Positions 1 to 6,772 of a stretch of 7,733 nt of DNA are shown in pieces. The notes beneath the pieces are model-generated. The model saw nothing but the letters and a program-made list of their open reading frames with translations, did not search any database and was not told the origin of the DNA. The DNA lies in assembly GCA_025455635.1 (NCBI GenBank), contig JALOMF010000185.1:1-7733 (forward strand), read 5' to 3'. This DNA comes from Saprospiraceae bacterium. Its GTDB lineage: Bacteria; Bacteroidota; Bacteroidia; Chitinophagales; Saprospiraceae. Within the stretch, counting starts at the first letter, position 1; each line of letters opens with the position of its first letter. The position numbers and the translations under genes were made by a program.

Positions 1-2375
1 CTGCTTTAATCACCGCTACACCCAAAACAGGTGCGAGGCTGAAGACCATGTTAAAAGTAAACGGCAAGCCAGCGGGCATCAGCAAATGGCTGAAAAATGA
101 CAAGTTCTTTTTTAAAAGGGGCAAGTTTGATTTGGAGGCCAGCGTGGATGCTTCTTTGCGAGACTTGCAGGAGTTGGTGATTGGAAGCGAGGCTAAATTG
201 GTGCTGAAACATTTTTCGGTTGTATATAAACCCTCCAATACGAGCTTCCCGTTTGCGCAGTTGGTACTTTCCAAAAAACAAGGGGACGCCAATTTTTCCA
301 TCGTCAGCAGTACCCTCGAAAACGGGAACGAGTATAAGATTGACGGTGGCCTGACTAACATGAAAACACTGCTTTTTGCCTTGGAGGGGCGCTCTACCAG
401 TGAGGCTAATTTTGTCGCCGAAAAACTAAGCTGGACGGATTTTGTCAACCTGTTCGGGGAGAACGGCTATTTGAACAACGACCAGCCCAAGGATGAGCAA
501 CAGAAAAAGCGTTCGATGAAAAAAACGATTCGGGGCATCCAGTACCAGTTCCAGCCCCGCATCACGGTAGTGGTTGATACACTGGAATATTTCGATTTGA
601 TAGCGCTTCGCAATTTCAAAACAGGCGTACATTTCGCAAACGAGCAAACCTTGGTGCTGGAAAAAACCAGTTTTAAATACGAGGAAGGGCAGGTGAACCT
701 GAACGCCACGTTCAATATCAGTGAGGAGGATGTCACCCCATTTAATTTTGAATTGCATGCCAAGAATTTAAACCTCGCCAAGCTGCTCCCCCCATTCGAT
801 TATTTCAAGGTTAAATTGCTCGCCAATATGGCCGAATTGCCGGATAATATGAGCTTGGACATAAAGCACAAGGGCATATTGGACGACCAAAAAGGCTTGA
901 TACCCAGCACTTCCACGGGTGAGGTCGTTTTTCAGATTGACAAGGGAAAAACCCTTTATGGCAAGGTGTTTTATGAGCCTGCCGAGCATAGCCAAAGAAT
1001 GAACCCCAGCGATTTAAAGCTGGGAAATTCTGTGAAAACCAAAATATTGCTGAACGGTGACCCAGCGCTTTTCAATCAATTTTTCAAAACGGACAGGTTC
1101 TTTTTCAGCAAAGGCCAATTTGCCGCAGCATTTCAATATGAAGGCAATGTCCGGGATTTTGAGGAATTACTAACGAATGGCGATGCAAGTTTTAATTTGC
1201 TGAACAGCGAAGTTTATTTCAAACAGGCGGATGTTAGCTTTCCCATCACGGAAATAAACCTTACGCTCCATGAAGACAATGCCGACTTCTATGGTTTCAT
1301 GCGCAAAGATTCCATCAACCAAAAAATCGAGTTGACAGGGAGTATTCAAAACCTCAGCGAATTGGTGGTGGGGAACACCGGAAAGGACGTGAAAACAGCG
1401 GTCAATATCACATCCACCAAGATTAGAGGTGCGCAGTTGCTCAGGCTTTTATCCCCAGATATTGATAGGCCGGACAAAAAAACGCTTGCCTTGAAAAAAA
1501 CAATCAAAGGCATACTAAGTGCTTTTAACCCTGATGTGCGCATGCATTTGGACACGTTTATTTATTCCAAAAAAATGACGCTATACGATGTGCAAACAGG
1601 CATCACCTTGAGGGATTCGGCGACCATGGTTTTTGACACAACAGGCTTTCGGTTCCATGACGGCAGCGTCAGTTTTAAGGGCTTTTTCGATTTGGGACAA
1701 GCACAGTCCACGCCTTTTGCGGGCCAATTCCAAACGGATAAATTGGACATTGCGCTATTGCTGGAAAGCCTCGATTACCTCGATATTCCTTCATTTAAAG
1801 ATATTGAAAAACTATCCGGCCAGGCCACCTTGAACCTTGATATTGCTGGGGCAATCACAGAAAAAGGCAAAGGGCTTATTGCCGAAGAAACCAGCGGCCA
1901 GCTTGATTTTGAATTGAACGATATTGCCATTAAAGGCTTTGCGCCCCTTGATGAACTGGCTGCCAAAATCCACATGAAAAAACGTTTTGAGCACCTCCGT
2001 TTTGCGCCCATTCACAACACACTGCGCATCAACGGAGCAGACATAGAAATACCGCTCATGGAGATTCAATCCACCGCCATCAATATGTTCGTGGAGGGTA
2101 CTTATAGTTATGGCAAGAACACCAATATTTGGGTCACCGTGCCACTCGATAATTTAAAGAAAAACAAAGGCTTGGTCATCCCGCCCAAAAGGGGTTATAC
2201 CGTGATTAAACGCAGGATTTATATTGAAGTCACCACCGATGAAAACGATAAAAATGATTTCAAAATCCATTTAAGGAAAAAGAAGTTTTATAAACAAAGG
2301 GGCATCCCCGAACAGTACCGGGCTGATTTGAAAATGTACCGCAAAATGAGGAAAGCGCTAAAGCGGGGGAATTAA
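1..2375 (+). CDS. AsmA-family envelope protein, 5'-truncated, internally duplicated
   Basis: This is the C-terminal part of a long AsmA-like protein; the family is membrane-anchored and periplasmic, linked to outer-membrane and phospholipid homeostasis. The frame is open from position 3 through 16 codons before the first ATG at 48, and the encoded residues fit the repeat pattern, so the true start lies left of the window. At least 791 residues are present. Counting from the ATG at 48, two homologous units are visible. FFFKRGKF (20-27), KKTIRGI (158-164) and GEVVFQ (291-296) reappear as FFFSKGQF (351-358), KKTIKGI (483-489) and GQLDFE (617-622), an offset of 325-331 residues. The tail (about 650-705: LRINGADIEIPL, then VEGTYSYGKNTNIWVTVPL) is the typical beta-rich AsmA end, followed by a very basic tail to residue 775. 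Many alternating beta-strand patterns fit a lipid-groove or bridge-like fold. The N-terminal membrane anchor is not in view. G+C is lower than in the next genes (about 40% in a sampled line). Family assignment is firm; substrate is unknown. Confidence 0.85.
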   Translation, partial: ALITATPKTGARLKTMLKVNGKPAGISKWLKNDKFFFKRGKFDLEASVDASLRDLQELVIGSEAKLVLKHFSVVYKPSNTSFPFAQLVLSKKQGDANFSIVSSTLENGNEYKIDGGLTNMKTLLFALEGRSTSEANFVAEKLSWTDFVNLFGENGYLNNDQPKDEQQKKRSMKKTIRGIQYQFQPRITVVVDTLEYFDLIALRNFKTGVHFANEQTLVLEKTSFKYEEGQVNLNATFNISEEDVTPFNFELHAKNLNLAKLLPPFDYFKVKLLANMAELPDNMSLDIKHKGILDDQKGLIPSTSTGEVVFQIDKGKTLYGKVFYEPAEHSQRMNPSDLKLGNSVKTKILLNGDPALFNQFFKTDRFFFSKGQFAAAFQYEGNVRDFEELLTNGDASFNLLNSEVYFKQADVSFPITEINLTLHEDNADFYGFMRKDSINQKIELTGSIQNLSELVVGNTGKDVKTAVNITSTKIRGAQLLRLLSPDIDRPDKKTLALKKTIKGILSAFNPDVRMHLDTFIYSKKMTLYDVQTGITLRDSATMVFDTTGFRFHDGSVSFKGFFDLGQAQSTPFAGQFQTDKLDIALLLESLDYLDIPSFKDIEKLSGQATLNLDIAGAITEKGKGLIAEETSGQLDFELNDIAIKGFAPLDELAAKIHMKKRFEHLRFAPIHNTLRINGADIEIPLMEIQSTAINMFVEGTYSYGKNTNIWVTVPLDNLKKNKGLVIPPKRGYTVIKRRIYIEVTTDENDKNDFKIHLRKKKFYKQRGIPEQYRADLKMYRKMRKALKRGN

Positions 2376-2388
2376 AACGTCGCTATTT

Positions 2389-3813
2389 TTACTGCCTTAC
2401 CACCTCCAGCACCCAAGCTGTTTTTCCAGCCGTTTTTTCCCGAAGTTTCTCCGGCACTACCACCTCGATGCCCTTGCCCACAGTCGCCCACCGTAGCGTT
2501 TCATCGCTGCCCAGCAGCGTCACGGCCTTGATGTTTTTCGTTGAAAAACGGGAGAGCCAAACCCTCGAAGGCAGTTCCGCTTCGTCGGCGTCGGGCAGGT
2601 AAATCAGGTACTGGCGGCTGCCGTCCTTCTTCTGCGTTGCGCAGACTTTGCCCTCCTTGTAGGGAGCCAATGGGCGGGTGCCATAAATCGCCTCCCCGTT
2701 CACGTCCATCCATTTGCCAATATCGGCGAGGCGCTGGTAGGCCGTGCTGTCAATCGTACCATCGGGGCCGGGGCCTACGTTGAGCAGGAAATTGCCGCCC
2801 TTCGCCACGATGTCCACCAGCGTGTGGATGAGCTGGCGGCTGCTTTTGTACTCGGCATTGGCGCTGTACGACCAGCCGCCGGCCATCGTCATGCAGGTCT
2901 CCCAAGGGTAGGGGAGCACCGAGTTGGGCACCTGCTGCTCCGGGGTGCGGTAGTTTTCGTAAGGGCCATGCACCGAGCGGTCCACCACGAGCAGGCCGGG
3001 CTGGTGGCTGCGGGCCATCTTCGCAATGCGCCCCATGTCAATGGCTTGGCCCCATTTGGGCAGGTTGTAGCCCCACGAGCGCACCTCGTCGTTGATGGTG
3101 CTGTCGGGGCGCACCCAGCCGCCATCTAGCCAGAGGATGTCCATCGGGCCGTAGTTGGACATGAGTTCCTCGATTTGGTTGTAGGTGAATTCCTCGTATT
3201 TCTTCCAGCGCTGGGGGTATTTGCGGGCGTCGTAATTGTTGCAGCGGTCGGGGGTGGCCCACTCGTGCGCCCAGTAGTCGTCGCAGTGCCAGTCGGGCTT
3301 GCTGAAATAGGCGCCCGCCTTGAAGCCCCGTTGCCGGAAGGCGTCGAAAACATGTTTCGCCACGTCGGCCTTGGGGTTGGTGCGGAAGGGGCAGTCCGGC
3401 CCCGTGATTTTATAGTCCGTGTATTTTGAGTCAAACATGCAGAAGCCGTCGTGGTGCTTGGTGGTGAACACGACGTATTTCATGCCCGCCGCCCAGGCCG
3501 CCGCCGCCCATTTCTCTGGGTCAAACTGCGTGGGGTTGAAGGTCTTCGGCAGCTGCTCGTAGCGCTGCACGTAGTCCACGTAGTCGGCGCCGCCCCGGTC
3601 TATCCAGTCCTCGTTGCAGATGCTCCAGCTCTCCACCACGCCCCATTGGCTGTAGGTGCCCCAGTGCATCATGAAACCGAACTTGAGGTCTTGCCAGTCT
3701 TCCAGTTTCTGCCGGACGAGCGGGTCGGGGTCGGGGGTGTAGGGATGCGTTTGCGCAAGCAAGGCAATGTTTGCGAAGCAAAATAGGGCAATGGCGATGA
3801 ATAGTCGTTGCAT
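2389..3813 (-). CDS. Secreted alpha-L-fucosidase, GH29
   Basis: This enzyme hydrolyses terminal alpha-L-fucose from glycans by a retaining mechanism and probably acts in the periplasm or outside the cell. The 474-residue protein starts with a signal peptide (MQRLFIAIALFCFANIALLA, then Q21, with cleavage likely after A20). GH29 hallmarks follow in order: FGFMMHWGTYSQWG (45-58), TTKHHDGFCMFDSKYTDY (117-134), and DILWLDGGW (225-233), where D230 is the expected catalytic nucleophile. Further on come the RTPEQQ and PWETCMTMAGGWSY segments (289-316) and GGNFLLNVGPGPDG (339-352). Residues from about 380 to 474 form a short beta-sandwich-like C-terminal domain. The acid/base glutamate and the GH29-A or -B subfamily were not assigned. 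The frame extends seven codons further (to 3834), but the ATG at 3813 begins directly with the signal peptide and is preferred. It is convergent with the AsmA gene (13 bp apart) and divergent from murI. No SusC/SusD pair or other glycosidase of a polysaccharide-utilisation locus is adjacent. Confidence 0.93.
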   Translation of the reverse strand: MQRLFIAIALFCFANIALLAQTHPYTPDPDPLVRQKLEDWQDLKFGFMMHWGTYSQWGVVESWSICNEDWIDRGGADYVDYVQRYEQLPKTFNPTQFDPEKWAAAAWAAGMKYVVFTTKHHDGFCMFDSKYTDYKITGPDCPFRTNPKADVAKHVFDAFRQRGFKAGAYFSKPDWHCDDYWAHEWATPDRCNNYDARKYPQRWKKYEEFTYNQIEELMSNYGPMDILWLDGGWVRPDSTINDEVRSWGYNLPKWGQAIDMGRIAKMARSHQPGLLVVDRSVHGPYENYRTPEQQVPNSVLPYPWETCMTMAGGWSYSANAEYKSSRQLIHTLVDIVAKGGNFLLNVGPGPDGTIDSTAYQRLADIGKWMDVNGEAIYGTRPLAPYKEGKVCATQKKDGSRQYLIYLPDADEAELPSRVWLSRFSTKNIKAVTLLGSDETLRWATVGKGIEVVVPEKLREKTAGKTAWVLEVVRQ

Positions 3814-3831
3814 GGTGCGGTTAGTTTTCGG

Positions 3832-3839
3832 CAAAGCTA
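3832..3839 (-). promoter_or_regulatory. Bacteroidota -7-like promoter motif of the fucosidase gene
   Basis: Read on the minus strand this is TAGCTTTG, an exact match to TAnnTTTG, 18 nt before the chosen fucosidase ATG at 3813. The nearest upstream TTTG (minus strand of 3868-3871) is 28 bp away, longer than the usual spacing of about 20 bp for the -33 box, so only the -7 element is supported. Transcription would begin a few bases downstream and give a short leader. The position also argues against the longer start at 3834, which would overlap the motif. Confidence 0.45.
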
Positions 3840-3878
3840 ATTTTAGGATTTGTTTTCTCGCTCATTTCAAACAGTTTC

Positions 3879-3886
3879 TAATTTTG
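3879..3886 (+). promoter_or_regulatory. Bacteroidota -7-like promoter motif of murI
   Basis: TAATTTTG matches TAnnTTTG exactly and ends only 6 nt before the murI ATG at 3893. If it is used, the transcript would be leaderless or nearly so. A TTTG at 3849-3852 lies 26 bp upstream, longer than the usual -33 spacing, so the -33 box is unconvincing. No Shine-Dalgarno sequence is present in front of the ATG, as is common in this phylum. Confidence 0.5.
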
Positions 3887-3892
3887 CCACCC

Positions 3893-4720
3893 ATGAAAAA
3901 CGCACCGATTGGCATTTTTGACAGCGGCTATGGCGGCCTCACCGTCCTTCGGGAAATCGTGAAACTGCTGCCCGAATACGACTACCTCTACCTCGGCGAC
4001 AACGCCCGTGCGCCTTACGGGCCTCGGGATTTCGACACGATTTACCAGTACACGCTCGAATCGGTGCGCTACCTATTCGGGCAGGGCTGCCAGCTCGTGG
4101 TGCTGGCCTGCAACACGGCCTCGGCCAAGGCGCTCCGCAATATCCAGCAGTTGGCGCTGCCGCAAATGGCCCCGGAGCGGCGGGTGCTGGGCGTCATCCG
4201 GCCCACGGCGGAGGTCATCGGGCATTTCACGAAGACCAACCAAGTGGGCGTGCTGGGCACCACGGGCACGGTGCGCTCCGAGTCCTACCTGCTTGAAATC
4301 GGCAAGTTCTTCCCCGCCGTGGCGGTGTACCAGCAGGCCTGCCCGATGTGGGTGCCGCTGGTCGAGAACGGCGAGCTGGCAGGCCCCGGCACCGAGTTTT
4401 TTGTGAAAAAATACCTCGATTCCCTGCTGGCCGCCGCTCCCGGCCTCGACACGGTGCTGCTGGCCTGCACCCACTACCCACTGCTGGAGCCGCTCATCCA
4501 GCGGTTTTTGCCGAAGGGAATCACGGTCGTTTCGCAGGGCGAAATCGTGGCGAAGAGCCTGACCGGCTACCTCCAGCGCCACCCGGACATGGCCAGCCGC
4601 TGCGCAAAAAACGGCCAGCGCCACTTCCACACGACCGGTTCGGCAGCGGATTTCGAGGGCCATGCTTCCGCATTTTTTGGGGAGGCAGTGGCCGCCGTGC
4701 AGGTGGACTTGCGGTCTTGA
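3893..4720 (+). CDS. murI: Glutamate racemase MurI
   Basis: This cytoplasmic, cofactor-independent racemase interconverts L- and D-glutamate and supplies D-Glu for the peptidoglycan stem peptide. The 275-residue length is normal for the family. The N-terminal IGIFDSGYGGLTVLREI (6-22) carries the Asp-Ser pair (D10, S11). LGDNARAPYG (34-43) is the usual substrate-pocket segment. The two catalytic cysteines are C73 in ACNTAS and C192 in ACTHYPLL, with H194 following. GVLGTTGTVRS (119-129) is also typical. The frame is open further upstream (to 3767), but the ATG at 3893 begins immediately with the family N-terminus, and the earlier codons overlap the fucosidase start and the promoter region, so they are rejected. 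The gene is G+C-rich, like the fucosidase. It is monocistronic by layout: divergent from the fucosidase and convergent with the GNAT gene, whose stop is 17 bp beyond. No rho-independent terminator is evident in that gap. Confidence 0.97.
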   Translation: MKNAPIGIFDSGYGGLTVLREIVKLLPEYDYLYLGDNARAPYGPRDFDTIYQYTLESVRYLFGQGCQLVVLACNTASAKALRNIQQLALPQMAPERRVLGVIRPTAEVIGHFTKTNQVGVLGTTGTVRSESYLLEIGKFFPAVAVYQQACPMWVPLVENGELAGPGTEFFVKKYLDSLLAAAPGLDTVLLACTHYPLLEPLIQRFLPKGITVVSQGEIVAKSLTGYLQRHPDMASRCAKNGQRHFHTTGSAADFEGHASAFFGEAVAAVQVDLRS

Positions 4721-4737
4721 ATCAGCGCAGTTTTAGC

Positions 4738-5265
4738 TTAATTTTTGGGCTTCGACAGCCGCCAAGCCAGTTCGCCTTCCTCGTTTTTGCCTTGCAATTC
4801 AAAGCCGCATTTCTGCAAGACCCGTTGCGAAGCGAAGCCATCGGCCAGCGTGTAGGCGATTACGGCCTTCACGCCAGGATGCTGGAAGGCCCAATCGCAA
4901 AGCCCCATGGTCGCCTCGGTGGCGATGCCCCGGTTGTAGTAGCGTTCGTCCACGAAATAGCCAGTTTGCACTTCGCCCAGCTCGTTGGGCAAGCCCGAAA
5001 GGCCCGTGCCGCCTGCGATGCGGTTCTCGAAAACAATGAGCCAGTGCGTGTACCACTCGTATTGGTCGTGGTGCTCCGCAACTTTGGGGATGGAATAATG
5101 CGCCATTGCTTCGGGCACCATTGCCCAAAAATCAGGCACAACCTGTATCGGCTCTGCCACAAGGCCCAGGCTTTGCGCCAGCAAGGGCACGCCTTCAAGG
5201 TAAAGATGGAGCTGTGGCAATGAAAGCGGGAGCAGCGTCAGGCGCTGCGTCTGGATGGATGTCAT
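4738..5265 (-). CDS. GNAT-family N-acetyltransferase (RimJ/RimL type)
   Basis: A 175-residue acetyl-CoA-dependent acyltransferase. The start MTSIQTQRLTLLPLS matches the usual RimJ/RimL opening (TxRLxLxPL), and this decides the ATG at 5265 over the longer frame to 5340. Other visible motifs are the beta4 segment GEVQTGYFVDERYYNRGIATEA (97-118), whose NRGIATEA forms the acetyl-CoA pyrophosphate loop, and the late motif SQRVLQKCGFE (146-156), typical of protein or amino-acid acetylating GNATs. The usual Asn before this last motif is replaced (DGFAS). Insertion of a Trp/His/Tyr-rich stretch (HHDQYEWYTHWLIVFE, 65-80) fits the RimJ-like group. The substrate cannot be told from the sequence; candidates include a ribosomal protein N-terminus, another protein or a small amine. 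The gene has its own 185-bp upstream region shared with the divergent DUF1080 gene; no convincing TAnnTTTG was found for it there. Confidence 0.88.
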   Translation of the reverse strand: MTSIQTQRLTLLPLSLPQLHLYLEGVPLLAQSLGLVAEPIQVVPDFWAMVPEAMAHYSIPKVAEHHDQYEWYTHWLIVFENRIAGGTGLSGLPNELGEVQTGYFVDERYYNRGIATEATMGLCDWAFQHPGVKAVIAYTLADGFASQRVLQKCGFELQGKNEEGELAWRLSKPKN

Positions 5266-5450
5266 TTTGGAAAAGTTTTGCGTTGAAAAACGGAGTGAAA
5301 TTGGTGCTTTTGACCCGGTTTCAAGCTCAAGCAATTCCAAGCAGGGTACGATGTAAAATGATGATATTCAGCGGCAAAAATTTATGCTGCGAATATAATG
5401 ACAGACTTTGTTTTTGCTTGCCTATTTTGCCCCGCAAAAAAACATAGATT

Positions 5451-6248
5451 ATGAAAATTGCCATTTACGCTGCCGCTTGCCTCTTGCTTTCCTTCGCTTC
5501 GCAAAAAGGCTGTGGCGACAAAGCTGCCGCAAAGCCCGGCCAGTGGGTACCGCTTTTCAACGGCAAATACCTCGACGGCTGGGACCTCAAAATCGCTGGC
5601 TTCGACCTCAACGACAATTACCAGAACACCTTCCGGGTGGAGGATGGTCTGATAAAAGTGGACTACTCTGGCTACACGGACTTCAAGCAGCGCTACGGCC
5701 ATTTGTTTTACAAGAAAACGTTTTCGCACTACCGCCTGCGGGTCGAGTACCGCTTCGTGGGCGAGCAGGCGCCCAACGGCGAGGGCTGGGCGCTCCGCAA
5801 CAGTGGGGTCATGCTCCACGGCCAGTCCGCAGCCAGCATGATGAAGGACCAGGACTTCCCCATCAGCATCGAGGCGCAGTTCCTCGGCGGCAATGGCAAG
5901 GACGAGCGCCACACCTCCAACCTCTGCACCCCCGGCACCCACGTGACGATGAACGGCAAGTTGGAGGAAGCCCACTGCATTGACTCCCGCTCGAAGACCT
6001 ACCACGGCGAGCAGTGGGTGACGGCGGAGTTCCTCGTGCTCGGCGACTCGCTCATCCAGCACATCCTCGACGGCGAGGTGGTGATGGAGTACACCAAACC
6101 CGTCATCGGCGGCGGGGTGGTGAACGGCTTCGACCCTGCGGTGAAAAAGGACGGGCAGCCATTGCGCAGCGGCACGATTTCCTTGCAGAGCGAGAGCCAC
6201 CCGATTCATTTCAGGAAGGTGGAAATCATGGAGCTTCCTTCAAAATGA
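5451..6248 (+). CDS. Exported DUF1080 protein (3-keto-disaccharide hydrolase type)
   Basis: A 265-residue concanavalin-like beta-sandwich protein of the DUF1080 family, members of which hydrolyse 3-keto-glycosides or bind sugars in Bacteroidota and Planctomycetota. The opening WVPLFNGKYLDGWDLK (32-47) and the closing GTISLQSESHPIHFRKVEI (241-259) are the family signatures. NSGVMLHGQ (117-125), SIEAQFLGG (139-147) and CTPGTHVTMNGK (159-170) are the middle strands. A hydrophobic leader (MKIAIYAAACLLLSFAS) marks export. Cys21 could be a lipid anchor, but the preceding QKG is not a canonical lipobox, so cleavage by signal peptidase I after SFA (residue 16) is equally possible. Upstream, TATTTTG (5423-5429) resembles a -7 box with one base missing and lies 21 nt before the ATG; the match is weak. 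The gene follows the divergent GNAT gene and is trailed by a palindromic element. Enzymatic activity is inferred from the family only. Confidence 0.88.
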   Translation: MKIAIYAAACLLLSFASQKGCGDKAAAKPGQWVPLFNGKYLDGWDLKIAGFDLNDNYQNTFRVEDGLIKVDYSGYTDFKQRYGHLFYKKTFSHYRLRVEYRFVGEQAPNGEGWALRNSGVMLHGQSAASMMKDQDFPISIEAQFLGGNGKDERHTSNLCTPGTHVTMNGKLEEAHCIDSRSKTYHGEQWVTAEFLVLGDSLIQHILDGEVVMEYTKPVIGGGVVNGFDPAVKKDGQPLRSGTISLQSESHPIHFRKVEIMELPSK

Positions 6249-6282
6249 TTCAGGTTGAGGGTGCTTGCCCAGTGGGGCCGCC

Positions 6283-6413
6283 GCAGCGCTGCTAGACATT
6301 TGTAGAATTTTACGCAGAAGCCTTCTCAAGGTGCGGCGCACCGTAGTATTTCGGTGCGCTGCACCTTGAGATTCGGGGTTATCCCATGCGCTACAAATAT
6401 TTTGCGGCGCTGC
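6283..6413. repeat. Nested palindromic intergenic element
   Basis: The spacer between the DUF1080 gene and the small lipoprotein gene holds two nested inverted repeats. The outer arms are 6283-6305 and 6391-6413: 19 of 23 positions are complementary, and two more would be G-U pairs in RNA. The outer arms share CTACAAAT-type edges next to GCAGCGC. The inner arms are 6325-6343 (CTCAAGGTGCGGCGCACCG) and 6352-6370 (CGGTGCGCTGCACCTTGAG), fully paired over 19 positions with one G-U wobble, around an 8-nt loop (TAGTATTT). The internal loop between the stems is nearly symmetric (19 and 20 nt). No T-run follows on either strand, so it is not a standard intrinsic terminator, and it contains no coding capacity of its own. 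It resembles small palindromic interspersed repeats (REP, BIME or MITE type); whether it is repeated elsewhere in the genome cannot be seen here. Confidence 0.75.
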
Positions 6414-6452
6414 CGCCATAGTCCGAATTGTAGGATAAATGATTGCTGACAA

Positions 6453-6770
6453 ATGAAGAAATTGATTTGGATTTGCCTCGTGGCATGGGGTTTTGCTGGG
6501 TGCAACTCCGCCAAGCGGCTCGAAACCTATGCCCAGCATTACCGCACTCACCAAGATTTCAAGAGCTTGGAGAAAGTGGTGGAAACCATGAAAATGGGAA
6601 CCGACACGGCTGCCGTGCGGCGGTTATTGGGCGACCCCATCGACATGGGCTTCGATTTTCGCTACCTCGTAGATTCGGTTGGGCCAAATGGCTGCGTGAT
6701 TGGTGCGGTGTTCCACATCGGTGAGCGGGGGCTGGTTGACCAGAAATGGGTCGGTGAAATTTGTGAGTGA
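6453..6770 (+). CDS. Small lipoprotein with BamE/SmpA-like pattern
   Basis: A 105-residue exported protein. The leader MKKLIWICLVAWGFAGC has a positively charged start, a hydrophobic core and a lipobox-like FAGC with Cys17 as the lipidated residue. The mature part contains SLEKVVETMKMGTDTAAVRRLLGDP (38-62), which matches the BamE/SmpA/OmlA pattern in which a short helix with 'MxxGxxxxxVxxLLGxP' is followed by beta-strands, here FDFRYLVDS (67-75), GCVIGAVFHI (80-89) and GLVDQKWVG (93-101). BamE is an accessory subunit of the outer-membrane beta-barrel assembly machine, but many unrelated small lipoproteins share this fold, so BAM membership is not claimed. Cys81 and Cys104 could form a disulfide; this is speculative. 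The ATG at 6453 is chosen because the signal peptide starts there; no Shine-Dalgarno sequence is present, only an A/T-rich stretch. The gene lies between two palindromic elements and appears to stand alone. Confidence 0.8.
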   Translation: MKKLIWICLVAWGFAGCNSAKRLETYAQHYRTHQDFKSLEKVVETMKMGTDTAAVRRLLGDPIDMGFDFRYLVDSVGPNGCVIGAVFHIGERGLVDQKWVGEICE

Positions 6771-6772
6771 GT

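Noticed and set aside
2376..2388. Terminator between the convergent AsmA and fucosidase genes
   Set aside because: The gap is only 13 bp, and no stem-loop is visible there.
3767..3892. Upstream extension of murI to an ATG at 3767
   Set aside because: It would overlap the fucosidase N-terminus, and the added residues do not belong to the racemase family; the -7 motif lies inside this stretch.
4348..5223. Plus-strand open frame (291 codons) spanning the end of murI and the GNAT gene
   Set aside because: It overlaps two well-supported genes in other frames, and its translation is Arg/Pro/Gly-rich and without motifs.
5266..5340. Upstream extension of the GNAT protein by 25 residues
   Set aside because: The family N-terminus (TQRLTLLPL) begins directly after the Met at 5265.
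5394..5399. TATAAT as a sigma-70 type -10 box ahead of the DUF1080 gene
   Set aside because: There is no -35 box at the right distance, and the phylum's primary sigma factor uses TAnnTTTG; the match in an A/T-rich spacer is probably chance.
5382..6209. Long minus-strand open frame (275 codons) antisense to the DUF1080 gene
   Set aside because: It is rich in Ala, Val, His, Arg and Leu with no recognisable domain and lies wholly opposite a gene with clear family signatures. It is a product of G+C-rich third positions.
6325..6370. Inner hairpin as a rho-independent terminator of the DUF1080 gene
   Set aside because: No U-tract follows on either strand, and the stem is embedded in a larger palindrome; it may still slow polymerase, but it is not a standard terminator.
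6249..6452. Insertion sequence or CRISPR array in the palindromic spacer
   Set aside because: There is no transposase frame and no regularly spaced direct repeats; the repeats are inverted and nested.
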